DNA from: Thermodesulfobacterium hydrogeniphilum
Lineage (GTDB): Bacteria; Desulfobacterota; Thermodesulfobacteria; Thermodesulfobacteriales; Thermodesulfobacteriaceae
Direction of reading: 5' to 3'
Assembly: GCF_000746255.1 (NCBI RefSeq)
Contig: NZ_JQKW01000008.1
Location: forward strand, 124,001 to 188,000
Length of the DNA: 64,000 nt
Made by a program: the position numbers and the translations under genes. The stretch's first letter is position 1; each line of letters begins with the position of its first letter. The notes under the pieces are model-generated. The model saw only the letters and a list, made by a program, of their open reading frames with translations. It was not told the origin of the DNA and did not search any database. Shown here piece by piece: positions 45,443-54,073 of the stretch.

Positions 45443-46252
45443 ATGTTGGAAATCAAAGAACTTTGGTTTAAACATAAAGGGCAAAAGGAGGATATTTTAA
45501 AAAATGTGAGTTTTACTACAGAAAAAAGAAGACTAACAGTAATACTTGGTCCTAATGGCTCTGGAAAAAGCACACTTTTTAAATGTATAACAGGGATATG
45601 GAAACCTTACAAAGGTTCAATTTTGGCAGATGGAAAAGAGATTAACAAACTTTCTCACTTGGAAAGAGCTAAAATTTTTGCAGTTGTTCCTCAGGAGCAT
45701 GAGCCAGCTTTTCCTTATTCTGTATTTGATATAGTTTTAATAGGCAGAGCTCCTTATGTTGGGCTTTTTTCTTCACCTAATTCAAAGGATTATAAAAAGG
45801 CAGAACAAGCTCTTCAGATCTTGGGAATCTATCATCTGAGAGATAAACCTTATAATAAAATAAGTGGAGGCGAAAAACAACTGGTGCTTCTTGCAAGAGC
45901 TTTAGCTCAAGAAGCACCTTTTATGCTTCTTGATGAACCCACTTCTAATTTAGATTTCAAAAATCAAATAAAAGTGCTCTCCAAAATAAAAAAATTGGCT
46001 TATGAAAAAGGGCTTACAGCTTTGGTTACTTTACATGATCCAAACCTGGCAAGCCTGTTTGCAGATAAAATTATACTAATTAAAAATGGCAAAATAGTGG
46101 CAGAAGGTAAACCTGAAAAAATTTTAAACGAAAAACTTATAGAGAAGATTTACGGAGTGAAAGTGCGAATTGTGCAAAACAATGGCTTTAGATTAATATT
46201 TCCTATTTTAGAAACTTCATGTATAAACAAGCCTTTGGAGGCACAAAAATGA
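45443..46252 (+). CDS. ABC transporter ATPase, BtuD/FecE-like
   Basis: A 269-residue ATPase: Walker A LGPNGSGKSTL, Q-loop VVPQEHE, signature ISGGEKQLVLLARALAQ, Walker B FMLLDEPTSNLD and switch histidine in VTLHDPNLA. It energises the permease just upstream. The ATG at 45443 starts 2 nt after the permease stop; an in-frame TTG at 45428 is less likely. The stop overlaps the next start as ATGA. Confidence 0.93.
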   Translation: MLEIKELWFKHKGQKEDILKNVSFTTEKRRLTVILGPNGSGKSTLFKCITGIWKPYKGSILADGKEINKLSHLERAKIFAVVPQEHEPAFPYSVFDIVLIGRAPYVGLFSSPNSKDYKKAEQALQILGIYHLRDKPYNKISGGEKQLVLLARALAQEAPFMLLDEPTSNLDFKNQIKVLSKIKKLAYEKGLTALVTLHDPNLASLFADKIILIKNGKIVAEGKPEKILNEKLIEKIYGVKVRIVQNNGFRLIFPILETSCINKPLEAQK

Positions 46253-48639
46253 AGGTAATAGCTATTGTGTGGCAATCTTATTATAACATGCTTTATAAAG
46301 CTTCTAAAAATTTAGAAAATCTGGTAGATATAGAAGTCCATTCTGCAAGAGCATTGGATATGGATTATGAAAGATTTGAAAGGGTTTTAAAAGATTTGAA
46401 AAAAGCTGATCTTATTTTCCTCTACCGTTCTAACGAGCCCTTTTGGGAGACCTTAGAAAAAGAAATAAAAAAAATAAAAGCTAAGATTGTCTGTTTAGGA
46501 CATGATACTTCTTATTGGCTTTTATCCAATATTTCAGTAGATGTGTTAAGCAAGGCTTATAAGTATTTAGTTATAAATGGAGAAAAAAATCTTACTAATA
46601 TGCTTAAATTTTTGCTTAAAGAAACCCTTGATATGGAAATAAACTATGAGGAGCCTGAGGAAATTCCCTGGGAAGCACTTTATCATCCCTCTGCTAAAAG
46701 TATTTTTAAAAGTGTAGATGACTATCTAAACTGGTATGAAAAATACTGGGGAGCTAAAGAAAGTAAAGGCACCATAGGAATTCTTTTCTCAAGGCATTAT
46801 TGGATAAATGGGAATACTGAAGTAGAAGATATTTTAATTAAAGAGTTTGAAGCAAAAGGTTTTAAAGTGATTTCAGGCTTTGCTTATTCTGTTAAAGATG
46901 AATCTCTGGGAACTAAAGGTTCTGGAGAGGTAGTTTTAGAATGGTTTTTAAATAAAGAAGGAAACCCAAGAATAGATGCTTTTATTAAACTTATTTCTTT
47001 TTTCTTAGGAACAAGCAGAGAAAAAAGTTTTGATAAAAAAGAAACAGCCTTTGATGGAATTGAAATTCTTAAAAAACTGAATGTTTCCTGTTTTTGCCCT
47101 GTTAGCTCCTATTATAAAACTATTGAAGAGTGGGAAAAAGAAGAGCTTAATTTGGATATAGGATGGTCTATTGCTCTTCCTGAATTTGAGGGAGTAATTG
47201 AACCCATTATAATTTCTGCTCAGGTAAATGGAGAGGCTGATGAGAGAAAAAGAATGCCTATTCCTGAAAGAATAAAAAAATTCATCTCCCGTATAGAGAG
47301 ATGGATAGAGCTTAGAAAAATTCCTCCAGGGGAAAGACGCATTGCTTTTATTTTACATAATAATCCTTGCGCTTCTGTTGAAGCTACAGTTGGTTCTGCT
47401 GCACATCTTGATAGCCTTGAATCAGTGGTTCAGATTATGCGTAAAATGGAAAAAGCGGGGTATAAAGTAGAAAATATTCCAGAATCCGGGAAGGCTCTTA
47501 TTGAAAAAATTATGCAGAAAAAGGCTATTTCTGAATTTAGATGGACCACAGTAGAAGAGATCGTAGAAAAGGGAGGAGCTCTGGCTTTGGTGCCTGTAGA
47601 AAAGTATTTAGAATGGTTTTCTGAGCTTCCAGAAAAAACTCAAAAAAGAATGTGTGAAGCCTGGGGAAATCCACCTGGAGAATGGAAAGAAGGTATTCCT
47701 CCTGCTATGGTTTATAATGGGAAGATAGTAATAACTGGGCTCAGATTCGGGAATGTAACAGTGCATGTGCAACCTAAAAGAGGGTGTGCTGGAGCAAGGT
47801 GCGATGGAAAAGTCTGTAAGATTTTACATGACCCAGATGTGCCCCCTCCTCATCAATATGTAGCTACCTACAAATGGATCTCCAGGGAATTTAAAGCTCA
47901 TGCTATAGTTCATGTAGGAACTCATGGAAATCTGGAATTTTTACCTGGAAAAGGGGTAGCCCTATCCTCAGCCTGTTTCCCTGATATAGCAATTGATACT
48001 ATACCACATCTTTACATATACAATGCAGATAATCCTCCTGAAGGAACAATTGCTAAAAGACGCTCTTATGCTGTGCTTGTTGACCACATGCAAACTGTTA
48101 TGACAGAATCAGGAGTTTATGATGAACTGGAAGAGCTTGATAGATTGATAGGCGAATACGAAGAATCCAAAGTTAAAGATCCAGCAAGACTCCATGCCCT
48201 TCAACACTTAATTTTTCAAGCTTTAAAAAAATCCAATCTTGATAAGGAAATTAAAATTAGATGGCAGGGAAAAAGATTAGCTATTTCAGAATTAACTCAT
48301 GAAGAACTTCATCAAATTTCTTTTGATATTATAGTAGATGAAATTCATGGCAGATTATCTCTAATTAGAAATACCCAAATTCAGGATGGTATGCATATTT
48401 TTGGTAAGCTTCCAGAGGGAGACAGAAGGATTGATTTTATTTATGCTATTATGCGATATGACGCAGGAAAAGAAATTTCTTTAAGAAGAGAAATAGCTAA
48501 ACTTTTAGGTTATGATTTGAAAAAGCTTTTACAGAATCAGAATAAATTTGATTCAAGGCTAAAAAAATCTTATGGAGCTATTCTGGAAATGATAGATAAA
48601 ATTGGGAAAGAAGTGATAAAAGAGGTGCTGAAAAGTTAA
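46249..48639 (+). CDS. CobN-like chelatase large subunit, N-terminal part (split gene)
   Basis: A 796-residue protein covering about the first two-thirds of a CobN/BchH subunit. It contains VGTHGNLEFLPGKGVALSSA, AKRRSYAVLVDHMQTVM and a cysteine cluster C513-x4-C518-x4-C523 in RGCAGARCDGKVC that is absent from the other CobN in this window but is known from archaeal-type CobN/BchH. It ends in a linker after LLGYDLKKLL, exactly where the full-length CobN has its low-conservation linker. GGAGG precedes the ATG at 46249. Confidence 0.88.
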   Translation: MKVIAIVWQSYYNMLYKASKNLENLVDIEVHSARALDMDYERFERVLKDLKKADLIFLYRSNEPFWETLEKEIKKIKAKIVCLGHDTSYWLLSNISVDVLSKAYKYLVINGEKNLTNMLKFLLKETLDMEINYEEPEEIPWEALYHPSAKSIFKSVDDYLNWYEKYWGAKESKGTIGILFSRHYWINGNTEVEDILIKEFEAKGFKVISGFAYSVKDESLGTKGSGEVVLEWFLNKEGNPRIDAFIKLISFFLGTSREKSFDKKETAFDGIEILKKLNVSCFCPVSSYYKTIEEWEKEELNLDIGWSIALPEFEGVIEPIIISAQVNGEADERKRMPIPERIKKFISRIERWIELRKIPPGERRIAFILHNNPCASVEATVGSAAHLDSLESVVQIMRKMEKAGYKVENIPESGKALIEKIMQKKAISEFRWTTVEEIVEKGGALALVPVEKYLEWFSELPEKTQKRMCEAWGNPPGEWKEGIPPAMVYNGKIVITGLRFGNVTVHVQPKRGCAGARCDGKVCKILHDPDVPPPHQYVATYKWISREFKAHAIVHVGTHGNLEFLPGKGVALSSACFPDIAIDTIPHLYIYNADNPPEGTIAKRRSYAVLVDHMQTVMTESGVYDELEELDRLIGEYEESKVKDPARLHALQHLIFQALKKSNLDKEIKIRWQGKRLAISELTHEELHQISFDIIVDEIHGRLSLIRNTQIQDGMHIFGKLPEGDRRIDFIYAIMRYDAGKEISLRREIAKLLGYDLKKLLQNQNKFDSRLKKSYGAILEMIDKIGKEVIKEVLKS

Positions 48640-48666
48640 ATCTTAAAAGCAAGGAGGTGAAGAAGT

Positions 48667-50148
48667 GTGAATATTAAAGAAGTTCTTAAAAAGATAAACT
48701 GGAAAGACCCGGTCTGGCAAAAAATAAAGGAAGAAATTTTGGATTTAAATCGCAGGATTGAAGAATCTAAGGAAATAAAAACTCTTTTAAATGGATTTAG
48801 TGGAGGATATATTCCAGCTGGGCCTTCTGGGCTTATTACTCGTGGAAGAGATGATGTTTTACCCACAGGAAGAAACTTTTATAGTCTTGATCCCTATAGA
48901 ATTCCTACTAAATCTGCCTATGAAATTGGGAAAAGGCTTGCAGAAAAACTTATAGAAAAACATTTAAATGAAGAAAGTCGTTATCCTGAAAATGTGGCTA
49001 TTTTTTGGATGGCAAGTGATGTAATGTGGGCTGATGGAGAAGGAATGGCTCAGATTATGCACCTCATTGGAGTTAAACCTATTTGGCTTCCTAACGGAAG
49101 AATAAAAGGTTTTGAGATAATTCCTTTGGAAAACCTTGGACGTCCAAGGATTGATGTAACTATAAGGGTTTCAGGAATAACAAGAGATAACTTCCCTAAT
49201 TGTATAGAACTAATTGATGAAGCCATTCAAAAAGTAGCAAGTCTTGATGAACCACCTGAAAAGAATTTTGTAAAAAAGCATACTCTGGAAATTATGAATA
49301 AAAATGGAGGAGATTTTAGAGCAGGAACTCTTCGCATTTACTGCTCCATGCCTGGAACTTATCAAGCAGGAACGCAATTAGCAGTTTATGCCTCTGCCTG
49401 GAAAGAAGAAAAGGACCTTGCAGAAGTATTTCTTTACTGGAATGGATATGCCTATGGCAAAGGTATTTGGGGAGAAGCCAAACATAAAGAATTTGCAGAA
49501 GTTTTAAGAAGTGTGGATATTACTTACAATAAAGTTGTATCAGATGAATATGATTTATTCGGATGTTGCTGTTATTTTGGAACCCATGGAGGGATGACTG
49601 CAGCTGCCAGATACTTATCTGGAAAAAATGTAAAAACCTATTATGGAGATACCAGAGATCCTGAAAATGTAGAAGTGAGAGATTTAGCAGATGAAATAAG
49701 AAGAGTGGTAAGAACTAAACTTCTAAATCCTAAATGGATTGAAGGGATGAAAAGACATGGTTACAAAGGTGCAGGAGATATATCTAAAAGAATTGGTAGA
49801 GTTTACGGCTGGGAAGCTACTACTCAAGAAGTGGATGACTGGATTTTTGATGACATTGCAAGAACCTTTGTTATGAATAAAGAAAATAGGGAGTTTTTTA
49901 AAGAAAACAACCCTTGGGCTTTGGAAGAAATAGCAAGAAGACTCTTAGAAGCTTGGGAAAGGGGACTGTGGGATCCTGCAGAGGATGTTAAAAAAGCCCT
50001 TAAAAAAGTTTACTTAGAAATTGAAGGCTGGCTGGAAGATAGCATTGGAGATGTAAAAGGTGATTTTCAAGGAGGAAGTATTGACATTGTAACTGCAGAA
50101 GAAGTAAAATACTGGAAAAAGAAAATGCAAAAAATAATAAATGTCTAA
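48667..50148 (+). CDS. CobN-like chelatase large subunit, C-terminal part (split gene)
   Basis: A 493-residue protein equal to the C-terminal third of Cob[60 protein letters not shown] and the [17 protein letters not shown] block. It has its own GGAGGT ribosome-binding site and a GTG start, 27 nt after the stop of the first part. This is therefore an ordered split with conserved domains on both sides, not a simple frameshift. The two chains presumably associate to form one chelatase subunit. Confidence 0.87.
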   Translation: MNIKEVLKKINWKDPVWQKIKEEILDLNRRIEESKEIKTLLNGFSGGYIPAGPSGLITRGRDDVLPTGRNFYSLDPYRIPTKSAYEIGKRLAEKLIEKHLNEESRYPENVAIFWMASDVMWADGEGMAQIMHLIGVKPIWLPNGRIKGFEIIPLENLGRPRIDVTIRVSGITRDNFPNCIELIDEAIQKVASLDEPPEKNFVKKHTLEIMNKNGGDFRAGTLRIYCSMPGTYQAGTQLAVYASAWKEEKDLAEVFLYWNGYAYGKGIWGEAKHKEFAEVLRSVDITYNKVVSDEYDLFGCCCYFGTHGGMTAAARYLSGKNVKTYYGDTRDPENVEVRDLADEIRRVVRTKLLNPKWIEGMKRHGYKGAGDISKRIGRVYGWEATTQEVDDWIFDDIARTFVMNKENREFFKENNPWALEEIARRLLEAWERGLWDPAEDVKKALKKVYLEIEGWLEDSIGDVKGDFQGGSIDIVTAEEVKYWKKKMQKIINV

Positions 50149-50159
50149 AGGAGGTTACT

Positions 50160-51170
50160 GTGATTTTTCCGTTTACAGCTATAGTTAATCAAGAGGATAT
50201 GAAACTCGGGCTTATTCTTAATGTTATAGATCCATCTATTGGTGGTCTTCTTATTATGGGAGAAAAAGGAACAGCTAAAAGCACAGCAGTTAGAGCTTTA
50301 GCAGATTTACTTCCTGAAATAGAGGTTATTAAAGGTTGTAAGTTTAATTGTGCACCAGAAGGACCTTATTGCATAGAATGTTTAGAGAAAATCAAAAATG
50401 GAGAATCCATAGAAATTGAAAAAAAGAAGATGGAGGTGGTGGAACTTCCTCTCGGAGTTACAGAAGATAGAGTCGTAGGAACCTTAGATATAGAGTACGC
50501 TATTACAAAGGGTAAAAGACATTTTGAGCCAGGACTTCTTGCCAAAGCCAATAGAAATTTTCTTTATATAGATGAGGTAAATCTACTTGAGGATCACATA
50601 GTGGATTTACTTTTAGACTCAGCAGCTATGGGAATAAATAGAGTTGAAAGAGAGGGTATTTCTTTTTTCCATCCTGCAAGATTTATTCTGGTTGGAACTA
50701 TGAATCCAGAAGAAGGTGAACTCCGTCCTCAATTTTTAGATAGATTTGGTCTTTGTGTAGAAATAAAGGCTATTACAGATAAAAATTTAAGAAAAGAAAT
50801 TTTAAAAAGAAAAATAGAATTTGATACAAATCCTGAAAAATTTATGCAAAAATGGGAACCTGAACAAAAAAAACTGGTAAAAAGAATTCTTGAGGCTAAA
50901 AAATTAATCTCTGAAATAGAAGTCTCTGAGGAAATTTATGAAAAAGTAGTGGAGCTTACCTCTGAACTCAGTTTAGATGGTCACAGGGGAGACATAGTGC
51001 TTCTTAAATCAGCCAAAGCACATGCAGCTTTTAATCTCAGAAAAAAAGTTGAAAAAGAAGATATAAAAAGAGTTGCTTATTTTGCCTTAAAACACAGATT
51101 AAAAAGACTTCCCTTTGAAGAACCTGAAAGCGAGGTGAAACGACTTTATGATATCCTTTCCAGAATTTAA
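50160..51170 (+). CDS. ChlI/BchI-like AAA+ chelatase subunit
   Basis: A 336-residue AAA+ ATPase: Walker [15 protein letters not shown], Walker [21 protein letters not shown], sensor [21 protein letters not shown] and the arginine region [10 protein letters not shown] cysteine-bearing insert ([18 protein letters not shown]) follows the first strand, as in many chelatase I subunits. It hexamerises with the D subunit to drive metal insertion by the H/N subunit. GTG start behind AAAGGAGG. It overlaps the ChlD-like gene by 23 bp. Confidence 0.92.
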   Translation: MIFPFTAIVNQEDMKLGLILNVIDPSIGGLLIMGEKGTAKSTAVRALADLLPEIEVIKGCKFNCAPEGPYCIECLEKIKNGESIEIEKKKMEVVELPLGVTEDRVVGTLDIEYAITKGKRHFEPGLLAKANRNFLYIDEVNLLEDHIVDLLLDSAAMGINRVEREGISFFHPARFILVGTMNPEEGELRPQFLDRFGLCVEIKAITDKNLRKEILKRKIEFDTNPEKFMQKWEPEQKKLVKRILEAKKLISEIEVSEEIYEKVVELTSELSLDGHRGDIVLLKSAKAHAAFNLRKKVEKEDIKRVAYFALKHRLKRLPFEEPESEVKRLYDILSRI

Positions 51171-53034
51171 AGAGGCTTTCCCAGAATTAATTGGTAATTA
51201 TCCTGCCAAACTTGCTTTGGTTTTAAATTTAATAGATCCAAATTGTGGAGGAGTTTTATTAGCAGGAAAAAGGGGATTAGGAAAATCTCTTCTTTTAAAG
51301 CTTTTTAAAAAGTATTTAAATCTCTTTAAGATTCCTTATGTGGAAATCCCTCTCAATGTTACAGAAGAAAACTTAGTAGGAGGAATAGATGTAGAAAAAA
51401 CCTTGGAAATAGGTTATAGAGTCTATCAAAAAGGTTTGTTAGACAAAGCCAAAAATGCTTATGTTCTCATTGAAGAAATTAATTTATTTCCTGCAGAATA
51501 TCTATCTCTTATTTTCCAAAGGTCTTATAATTACACTATAATTGCAACTCTTAATCCTGAAGAGGGCTTCATTTCTTCTCACTTTTTGGATAAAATCGGC
51601 ATGTGTGTATTTTTAGAAAAACTGGAAGACAAAAAGGCTTATTTTGAACTTCTCAGGTTTTGGGAAAAAGAAAAAGATTTGGAAAATTCTTATTTAGAAA
51701 GTTATTCTAATCTATATAAATATATAGAGATTATTAAGTCCTGGAGAACCAATGTAAAATATGAGAATTTTATCTGGGATTATATAGTTGAGATTTGTTT
51801 AAAAAATAGAGCTTTCACGCATAGAGCTGAGATTTTCCTCTTTTTTGCTTCACGTGCCTATGCAGCTTTGAAAGGAGACTCTGTAATTAAGCCAGATTAT
51901 GTTAATTTTGTAGCGCCTTTAGTGCTTTTACACAGAATGAAAAATGTAGAAGAAAAACTTCAGCCTCAACAAGAAAAAAAAGAAAATCAAGAACAATCTC
52001 AGAAAAATCAAGAAGAGCCACAAAATCAATCTCAAAATAAACCAGAAAAGCTCCCTCAAAAAGAGCAAGAAAAATCCTCTTCTCAAAATGAAGAAAATAA
52101 AGAAGAAAATGAAGAGCCTGATCTGGATAGCTTAGAAATTTTTTTACCATCAGCTCCTAAGGAAGAAATTTTTGATTTGGGAGATGTATTTAAACCAAAA
52201 AGACTTCTACTTAAAAAGGACCGCATAATAAGAAGTATAAGTGGAAGAAGAACTAAAAGTAAAACCCACCTTAAAGGAGGAAGATTTGTAAGAAGTGTAA
52301 TCTTTAGCAAAGATAAAGATATAGACCTTTTTGGAACAATTAAAACAGCTTCTCCTTTTCAAAAGTTAAGAGGAAGAAAAGATAAGCTTATTATTTACAA
52401 AGAGGATATAAGGTATAAAGAAAAGGAAAGAAAAATAAGCCATTTGGTAGTTTTTGTGGTAGATGGTTCAGGTTCTATGGCGGCCCAACGAAGAATGATA
52501 GCTACCAAAGGTGCTATATTATCTTTGCTAATGGATTGTTATCAAAAAAGAGATAAAGTAGCTATGATTTTATTTAGAAAATTTAATGCAGATGTGGTTT
52601 TACCTCCCACATCTTCTGTAGAACTTGCTTATAAAAAATTAAAAGATCTTCCTACAGGAGGGAATACTCCTTTATCTGCAGGCCTTTTTGAGGCTTATAA
52701 ACTTATCAAAAAGTATCATCTTAAATCTCCTGAAGACCGAATCCTTCTTATGCTGGTTACAGATGGTAAAGCAAATATTCCTATTAAAATAGCATCTGAT
52801 CCTTTAGAAGAGACAGAAAATATCTGTTATGAATTAAAAAATCTTTCTTATGTAGATGCAGTAGTGGTAGATACAGAGATAAAAAGAGATTTTTTAAAAA
52901 TGGATCTGGCAAAAGAGATTGCAGAATGGCTGGGAGCTCTTTATTTCGCTTTAGAAGAAATAAAGTCAGAAAGTCTTTTAAATATTGTTAATCTTTCTAA
53001 AAATTTTTTATATAGAAATGAAGCTAAAAGTTAA
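51148..53034 (+). CDS. ChlD/BchD-like chelatase subunit (AAA+ plus VWA)
   Basis: A 628-residue protein: an AAA+ domain (about 1-265) with Walker [14 protein letters not shown], a Gln/Glu/Lys/Pro-rich linker (about 270-330), and a C-terminal VWA domain (about 430-628) with the MIDAS motif [19 protein letters not shown] and LMLVTDGKA. It bridges the I subunit and the tetrapyrrole-binding subunit. An A8 run in the linker (51974-51981) sits in the frame needed for -1 slippage. Its stop and the next start share one base (TAATG). Confidence 0.92.
   Translation: MISFPEFKEAFPELIGNYPAKLALVLNLIDPNCGGVLLAGKRGLGKSLLLKLFKKYLNLFKIPYVEIPLNVTEENLVGGIDVEKTLEIGYRVYQKGLLDKAKNAYVLIEEINLFPAEYLSLIFQRSYNYTIIATLNPEEGFISSHFLDKIGMCVFLEKLEDKKAYFELLRFWEKEKDLENSYLESYSNLYKYIEIIKSWRTNVKYENFIWDYIVEICLKNRAFTHRAEIFLFFASRAYAALKGDSVIKPDYVNFVAPLVLLHRMKNVEEKLQPQQEKKENQEQSQKNQEEPQNQSQNKPEKLPQKEQEKSSSQNEENKEENEEPDLDSLEIFLPSAPKEEIFDLGDVFKPKRLLLKKDRIIRSISGRRTKSKTHLKGGRFVRSVIFSKDKDIDLFGTIKTASPFQKLRGRKDKLIIYKEDIRYKEKERKISHLVVFVVDGSGSMAAQRRMIATKGAILSLLMDCYQKRDKVAMILFRKFNADVVLPPTSSVELAYKKLKDLPTGGNTPLSAGLFEAYKLIKKYHLKSPEDRILLMLVTDGKANIPIKIASDPLEETENICYELKNLSYVDAVVVDTEIKRDFLKMDLAKEIAEWLGALYFALEEIKSESLLNIVNLSKNFLYRNEAKS
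51973..51984 (+). other. Possible -1 frameshift site in chlD-like gene
   Basis: GAA-AAA-AAA-GAA gives a heptamer A-AAA-AAA in the correct frame for -1 slippage, at the junction between the AAA+ domain and the linker. After slippage the frame stops at 52038-52040, giving about 297 residues, that is, an AAA+-only product. Programmed frameshifting in chlD has been described in cobalt-chelatase systems, but A runs are common in this genome. Confidence 0.3.
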
Positions 53035-54029
53035 TGGATATATTAATTTATGAGATCTTTTCTTTATTTCTTAAAACTGGGATTGAAACATTAAAATTTA
53101 TCTGCCCTATTCTTCTTTTAATTTTTATTAGCCTCTTTTTGTGTCAGATATTTATTCAATTAGGTCTTTTTAAAAAATTAGAACCATTAGGGAAAATTAT
53201 GACCAAACTTGCTAATCTCCCTCCTCAAATAATGGTTCCTTTTATAGTATCCTTAGGCTCCCATGTAGCAGCCAATACTATTTTGCAAAACTTAAGAGAA
53301 AATCAAGAACTTACAGACAGAGAAGTCCTTTTAGGATCTATTTTAAATTCTTCTATAGGTCCTTTAAAAGAAACCTTTACTTATCATCTCCCTATTATCT
53401 TACCTGCTCTTGGTTTAAAAATAGGTAGTTTTTATATTTTAACTCTCTGGTTTGGAAGCTTTTTATTATTTTTATTTGTGGTTATAACAGGTAGAATCCT
53501 TCTCCCAAAAAGAGATTATAATAATTTTATAAAATTGCCAGAGAATCTCTTTTATGAAAAAATTCCTAAAAATTTTAAAAATTTGTTGATTTCTGCTTTT
53601 AAAAAAATCTTAAAAATCTATAAAAGAATATCTATTTTATTTTTTACTACCACCTTTTCAGTATTTTTATTAAGCAATTTGGGTTTTTTTAAAAAACTGG
53701 GAAAATTATTTTTCCCTATAATAAATTGGATTCATCTTTCTCCTAAGGTTATTCCAGCTTTATCTACTTTTATATTTTCTCCTATTATAGGTTATGCTTC
53801 TCTTGGCTCTTTACTTCAAAAAGGAGAAATTATGGATAAAGAAGCTTTTATTGCTTTACTTATAGGAAGTATTTTTATGCTTCCCATTATATATTTACGC
53901 TTATATTTTCCTCAATGGATAGCTATTTTTGGTTTAAGATTAGGGCTTTTACGTGGAATTATTTCTTTAAATCTTATTCTTTTTTCCAGAATCTTAGTTT
54001 TGATAGCATTTTTAACTTTTATTAGATAA
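53034..54029 (+). CDS. Membrane protein with two Gate (nucleoside-recognition) domains
   Basis: A 331-residue protein with about eight membrane helices. Two hydrophobic halves each carry a Gate-like pattern (LPPQIMVPFIVSLGSHVAAN in the first; LSPKVIPALSTFIFSPIIGYASLG in the second), related to the gate modules of FeoB and nucleoside transporters. Its start overlaps the chlD-like stop, so it is made with the chelatase. A role in moving metal ions to or from the chelatase is inference from context. Confidence 0.7.
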   Translation: MDILIYEIFSLFLKTGIETLKFICPILLLIFISLFLCQIFIQLGLFKKLEPLGKIMTKLANLPPQIMVPFIVSLGSHVAANTILQNLRENQELTDREVLLGSILNSSIGPLKETFTYHLPIILPALGLKIGSFYILTLWFGSFLLFLFVVITGRILLPKRDYNNFIKLPENLFYEKIPKNFKNLLISAFKKILKIYKRISILFFTTTFSVFLLSNLGFFKKLGKLFFPIINWIHLSPKVIPALSTFIFSPIIGYASLGSLLQKGEIMDKEAFIALLIGSIFMLPIIYLRLYFPQWIAIFGLRLGLLRGIISLNLILFSRILVLIAFLTFIR

Positions 54030-54073
54030 GTGGTAAAATTGAAAATAGATTTTTGACATTACAGGAGGTTTTT

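Noticed and set aside
23130-50148. Treating the split CobN as a sequencing frameshift
   Set aside because: The first part ends with a normal stop, and the second has its own strong ribosome-binding site, spacer and GTG start.
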